From positions 63,930,480 through 63,994,479 of the forward strand of contig CM069443.1 in the NCBI GenBank assembly GCA_035610835.1: a DNA stretch of 64,000 nt. Direction: 5' to 3'. The notes below the pieces were generated by a model. That model was not told the DNA's origin. It searched no databases and saw only the letters and a program-made list of their open reading frames with translations. Origin of the DNA: Ophiura sarsii. Its lineage: Eukaryota > Echinodermata > Ophiuroidea > Amphilepidida > Ophiuridae. A program made the position numbers and the translations under genes. Positions 43,570 through 64,000 of this stretch are shown piece by piece; the first letter of the stretch is position 1, and each line of letters begins with the position of its first letter.

Positions 43570-44643
43570 CAGGGTGAATCAAAAGAAATTGTGAATGGTT
43601 TGAAATGGCTCTTTGACCTTCAAGCGTGCATTGAACCATGACATTGTTGTAGTTTGTTTATTTATCTAGTTTATTCTCCAAAAATGAAAGTAATCGACTG
43701 AAAAATAAGCAAAATGTGACATTTTTTGAAAACTGACCCCTTTTTCATCATTCCAATGGATTTATACAGTTAACAAGGTTGAGACATTAAGGTGTAACTG
43801 TAGCATGACTAAATTGAGTGAAAATGGTGGCCATATCAGTAGCGGGCTTCGTTAAAGAGAACTAATATTTTCATTTCAAATTGCACGGAAGCTTCATTTG
43901 ATATGCTACAAAACGTTAGCAGAAAAAGCAATGGACTCGGAACAAGTGAAACTGTGAAGTATTTGTTTTCACAAGTGTGACTAACTTTTATACTAAAGTG
44001 CAATTGATCAAGAAACAAATGCCTTCCCAACATTAAATTTGTGCGATTTTTTGGAAATGCTTTGGTACATATTCACAACTATTAAATTATGCAATGAATG
44101 TGACCTCGTTAACTATGCCAGTATCATAATAAATGCATAGAGAGCGCTCACTCCATTTCATCATGCCACATTTCTTAAAGGTAAAGGTCCGCTCTGGCTA
44201 GTTCACCCAGGGTGACCATTTGGTGACAGATGAAATAGAGTTAAGATGGAGAAATCTCAACCTTAAGATATTCCCAAAGGTTCTGGTTGATAAGGTTGGA
44301 CCTAAGGGTTTAAAGCTGGCCCACCACTTTGGTAGTTCACCACCTAGACGAACTTGTCATACACCTGTTCACTTGATGACAGACTGTATAGAGTTAACAT
44401 GGAGAAATTGTAACCTTGTCAAATTCCCAAGAGATGGGCCATTGGAATGGTGAAAAAGAGGTTAGCTTACAAAACTTGTCACATTTTGCTTATTTTTCAG
44501 TCGATTACTTTCATTTTCGGAAGATGAAATAGTTTAAATACGCTCTATGAAAAAACAATACTAATGTTATGGTTCAATGCACTGCACACATCAACGTTAA
44601 ATGGTCGTTTCAATCCGCGCACAATTTTGTTTGATTCACCCTG
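43570..44643. mobile_element. TA-flanked non-autonomous element (C2 copy)
   Basis: Same element as 37,261-38,342, ends CAGGGTGAATCAAA and inverse. Inherited through the C duplication. Confidence 0.7.
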
Positions 44644-44924
44644 TATGTTGTAAGGACGATAAATGTTACATGAAATATTCTAAGATAAGTTTAAGATTGC
44701 AACAATTTCTCAAACTTAATAGCACACCAATTAGCCTGTTTGTAACATCTATCAACGGCACTGTATTTTATTATTCATACACTTTTAGTGTTAAAGACCA
44801 ATCAGCAAACAGGAAATCAAAACAAAGGAAGACAGTTTTAAAAATGTCCAACATTGTGTTTTGCATCTGTATTTTACGTGAGAAATGCGTACTCAGTACT
44901 GTGTTTTGATTTGTTGTTACACTA

Positions 44925-45325
44925 GGAATCCCCAACGGGAAAAGAAAACTAATCTTAGACACAGCAGCCAAAACAGCCTTGCGAGCAAGCTACATTATCT
45001 GGCTTTGCAGAAGCACCAAGGCGTTCAGACAAGCGGAGTTGATTCCACCTCCAACCATATGCCATGAGGGAAAGGGGACGGTTGAGCGCTCACAAAACCG
45101 GTTTAACCCGCCAAAGTCGGGTCCGCAGCCCAGAGACCTCAGTGCATAAAATTATCTACACAGATGAAGATGATGAAGAAAAGCCATATTATGTAACACG
45201 GTGATTTTTGTCCCCAATAGTCATTTTCAACCTGAACTACGTCAGGAGTGCTCATCTTAATAAGGGTGAAATATCGGCTCCGAAGGTGACTACACTGGTA
45301 ATCTACCAATGAATTTATCTTCTAG
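44925..45325. mobile_element. C2-specific 400-bp insert
   Basis: It interrupts TTGTTGTTACA...TAGGCTCCCC, which is continuous in C1 (about 38,612-38,630). CTAGG occurs at both edges and may be a short target duplication. Probably a SINE or retro-fragment; no family is recognised. Confidence 0.5.
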
Positions 45326-45883
45326 GCTCCCCATTAATACTGCGGTTGTTTCAAATTTGTCATATTTTCCATCGTTTGAAATTATTTTAAAAAATCGAAA
45401 TAACCTGCTCAAAAAAACAAAAACATGTTTGATATTGTGATAGGGTTACGTGATAACCATGGCCACGGTTTTTTGTCTCCCGAGAAATAAGAAAAACAAT
45501 CATCGTTGGAACGCAGGTGTTGATATGCTCACAATGGCACGCCCTCATGGGATATGGTATTTATTAATTACATGCATTAATTTCTTATCGGGAATTCAAA
45601 ACGTGTTCAAGGTTAACAGAAAGAAGACACGCCTGTTTTATGACATGTAGGCCAATTTGGTAACACGGTTTGTTGAATTGGACATCATGCACCAATTCAA
45701 TTGAATGTAGAATTGACCGGTGCGATTCCCCTACTATTGCAGGTAAATCGCGAAGGAAATCACCGCGAGGTGTGCATGAAAGAAAGAAAAATTGTTCAAG
45801 AACATAGTTTTTGAATATAACTGTATGTATTATTATTGTGTTCTACCTTCTAACTACGCCACTAAAGTGTACTGTTCGCCACT

Positions 45884-46058
45884 GAGACTAATAAACCTAA
45901 GGGAGCAAATCAAAACTCGGTTCCGCCCAGTTGGACCGCATACCATTGTTTAGAACAATAGAAACCGGCTGCAACCTCACGGAACTGCACGGAACCGGCG
46001 GTTGCCGGGCGGTCGAGTTTTGATGTGTTCCCTAAATAGGTTTAGGTATATTAGTCTC
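45884..46058. mobile_element. 175-bp MITE
   Basis: Inverted termini GAGACTAATAAACCTAA and GAGACTAATATACCTAA, with the inner CATCAAAACTCG similarity continuing. Absent from C1. Confidence 0.7.
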
Positions 46059-46146
46059 AGGTTTGCCTTCCCATTAGATCCGTGTCAAGATTCCTAAAGT
46101 AGCTCTTGTGAACGCTTTGCTTTTCTAAGATACCGGTTCTAACATA

Positions 46147-47023
46147 CAGGGTCCCAAAAATATGTTAACACTCCGGGCACATAAGGTATCTTAAAAGGAC
46201 TGGAACACAAGGGTCTAATCTTGAAGTATTATGAAAGCTGAGTAACTAAGCTTTCATTTGCATTTTATTGCGTTCCAATTGGTTATTTAGAACGGGAGAT
46301 ATGCTTCAGCAAACATGAGGAAGCAAAATCGGCTTGGTCCAATCCTCTCAGTATGAAAGTAAAGCTTAAAATGCACGAAGCAAGAAGCAACATGATTAAG
46401 TCACACACACACATCAGTTAATCTCTTCTTTGTTCTTTTCAACGCATTCTCTCGATTCTTTTCAAGCTTAAAAGACAGAAATAAATATATTCCACATAAA
46501 TTATATAAGTATTTTGTCATGAGTTCAAGTTCTATACTCTTTTTCCATGTGCAATGGGTAGCTGTCAGTAAAGCAGTCTTTAAAATTGAAATTGAACCAT
46601 TCATGTTCTTTGTTGAAATGGTCCATCCAATTAAATAAATTAACTAATATTGCACTGAAATAAAACTAGTATTGCTCTGAAATAAACCATAAATCAATGT
46701 AAGCTTGAAAAGAATCGAAAGAATGCGTTGAAAAGAACAAAGAAGAGATTAACAGATGTGTGTGTGTGACTTAATCATGTTGCTTCTTGCTTCGTGCATT
46801 TTAAAAGCTTTACTTTCATACTGAGAGGATTGGACCAAGCCGATTTTGCTTCCTCATGTTTGCTGAAGCATATCTCCCGTTCTAAATAACCAATTGGAAC
46901 GCAATAAAATGCAAATGAAAGTTTATTTACTCAGCTCTCATAATACAGATTAGACCAGTGTGTTCGGGTCCTTTTAAGATATCTTATGTGCCCGGAGTGT
47001 TAACATTTTTTTGGGAAACCCTG
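46147..47023. mobile_element. TA-flanked giant-hairpin element
   Basis: An 877-bp element with TA on each side and CAGGGT / ACCCTG ends. The outer arms of about 320 bp are near-perfect inverted copies (for example 46,390-46,470 against 46,700-46,790), with a spacer of about 230 bp. C1 has only TA-rich sequence at this point (near 39,270). No transposase. Confidence 0.8.
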
Positions 47024-47944
47024 TATAAGAATTATGACAACCATTTCTGTCACTAAGTAATGAATTACAATCAAAACACTGATCAACGTTCGTAAGTAAA
47101 CCACATGCCTGCCATTAAGATAATTGTGTTACAAATTCAATGCTTCATAGTTTTGTGTTTAATTGTGAGTCTTTTATAGTGATCTTTTGGCGTCGTCGCA
47201 TTAACTTAAGTGCGCAAGCTCAAACCAATTAAAATACGTTGTAGCTACACACGGTTTATTCCGTACGGGGACGTGAGGCAAGATATAGCCATCAATTTTA
47301 ATGATGAATTAAGATTTGATATGATCGCACACATTATAATAAATATACAGTATTGTTCCAGCATCAACTGACATCCTTTTCGTGTTATTTCTCGTCATAA
47401 AATCAATAATGGTGATTTCAAACCCCGCCTGGTCGCAGCACTTGATCCTGTCATAGTAAATGATGGTGAAACTACCAAAATGTTGTTTTAGTAAAAAGTG
47501 TTCATCAATTTTTCTGCCTATGAAAAGGGTCCCCAACTCGAATACAAAATGTTCGACAATGTTGGCACTATACGAAAGAAGGTATGCGAGTTCCATGACC
47601 TTGTCTGCCTCTGATTGGACAGTGACTTACATGTAAGCCTATAGCATAATACTTAATCATGTTAAAAGTATGAAGTATTTGATAGAACTTGTAAGCCATT
47701 TCAAAGAGCGCGTGCTTTTCGTTGATTGGGCGATGAGTGCAGTCACAACTATCTGCATCAATTATTTGATTGGATGTTATCCTACTTCGTCGAGTGTTGT
47801 TACTGCTGATTCAGTGACTGGTCGGTGAACTGGTAATGCATCTCAGAAGTATTTGATTGGCGATTATATTACTTGCTTGCTGCTGATAGGATGGTGAATA
47901 TGTCAATTGGATCTTAGAAGCGGGTATTTGATTTGTGACTAGGC

Positions 47945-63553
<15,609 letters not shown>

Positions 63554-63970
63554 CTCATAGATACAAATGTGAAAATATTATTTTATCTGTATGTATCAAT
63601 TTATCAACAACAACGCGAAAATGGAGAAAGTTTGATATCAGACACGTCATTCCAACTGTTCCTTTGATACTTTCTTGATTCGTAGCTAGCTCAATGGTTT
63701 CCTATTTGCCGTAACATGGCGTGTGGCATTGTATGACCGCAGAAAACAATGATGAACATTCTGCGGTAAACCACTGACCACACAATACAATACAAGACGG
63801 TGCAACCCAATTCAGTTCCTTGATACAGATATCTTGGCATAAATCAAGTTACTATTAAACACACTCTTATAATCGTGGAAGGCTGGCGCTGGGAGCACAA
63901 CTGATGTTGCTCGTGATCAGGGACTCTGTCTCTCAACTACCACGGCAAACAAAGCTTGATCCTCGGCCTG

Positions 63971-63983
63971 GGGGGGGGGGGGG
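63971..63983. repeat. Poly-G run
   Basis: A run of about 13 G at the end of the window. Confidence 0.85.
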
Positions 63984-64000
63984 ATAGACTCGATCATCCT

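Overview
The window is eukaryotic (animal) DNA: AT-rich, repeat-dense, with multi-exon genes split by GT-AG introns. I think it comes from a marine invertebrate, probably a non-vertebrate deuterostome, judging from its transposon zoo (Penelope-like, LINE, piggyBac-, Harbinger- and mariner-type MITEs) and from the expanded phytanoyl-CoA-dioxygenase family. The species cannot be fixed from sequence alone. All recognisable host genes are on the minus strand and were assembled exon by exon from translated homology and splice sites. Most open frames in the window are fortuitous.

Left third (about 1,074-29,860): a tandem segmental duplication. Block A (about 1,074-13,202) and block B (about 14,114-29,860) each carry one nearly identical eight-exon gene for a phytanoyl-CoA dioxygenase (PhyH) family Fe(II)/2-oxoglutarate oxygenase. 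Both have intact reading frames and splice sites over 373 codons, conserved HxD...H...R residues, and an unusual lysine-rich N-terminus. Block B is longer mainly because several transposable elements landed in it after duplication, so block A supplies their empty sites. Before block A (1-815) is a 22-bp minisatellite.

Middle (29,861-35,700): no intact gene. It holds minisatellite repeats, tRNA-like SINE sequence split by a mariner-type MITE, a decayed Penelope-like reverse transcriptase with a hammerhead-like motif next to it, and a lone inverted PhyH exon relic.

Right half (35,702-63,553): the 3' two thirds of a glutamate-carboxypeptidase-II / NAALADase-like M28 metallopeptidase gene (minus strand, 13 exons, 5' end outside the window). 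All five zinc ligands are present. The substrate-binding residues typical of PSMA are replaced, which points to a NAALADL1-like specificity. A 6.7-kb tandem duplication (C1 35,702-42,375; C2 42,376-about 48,985) copied the last exon and most of the penultimate exon, leaving an orphan intact terminal exon downstream of the gene.

Most interesting non-coding structure: several mobile elements whose interiors are dense arrays of one short, often palindromic motif. These are CCAGTATCG/CGATACTGG palindromes (six elements), GCGTATG/CATACGC arrays, GGGCGAGTCCGCCC arrays, and an element packed with nuclear-receptor-type AGGTCA direct repeats. Orphan histone-type 3' stem-loops lie antisense in intron 1 of both PhyH genes.
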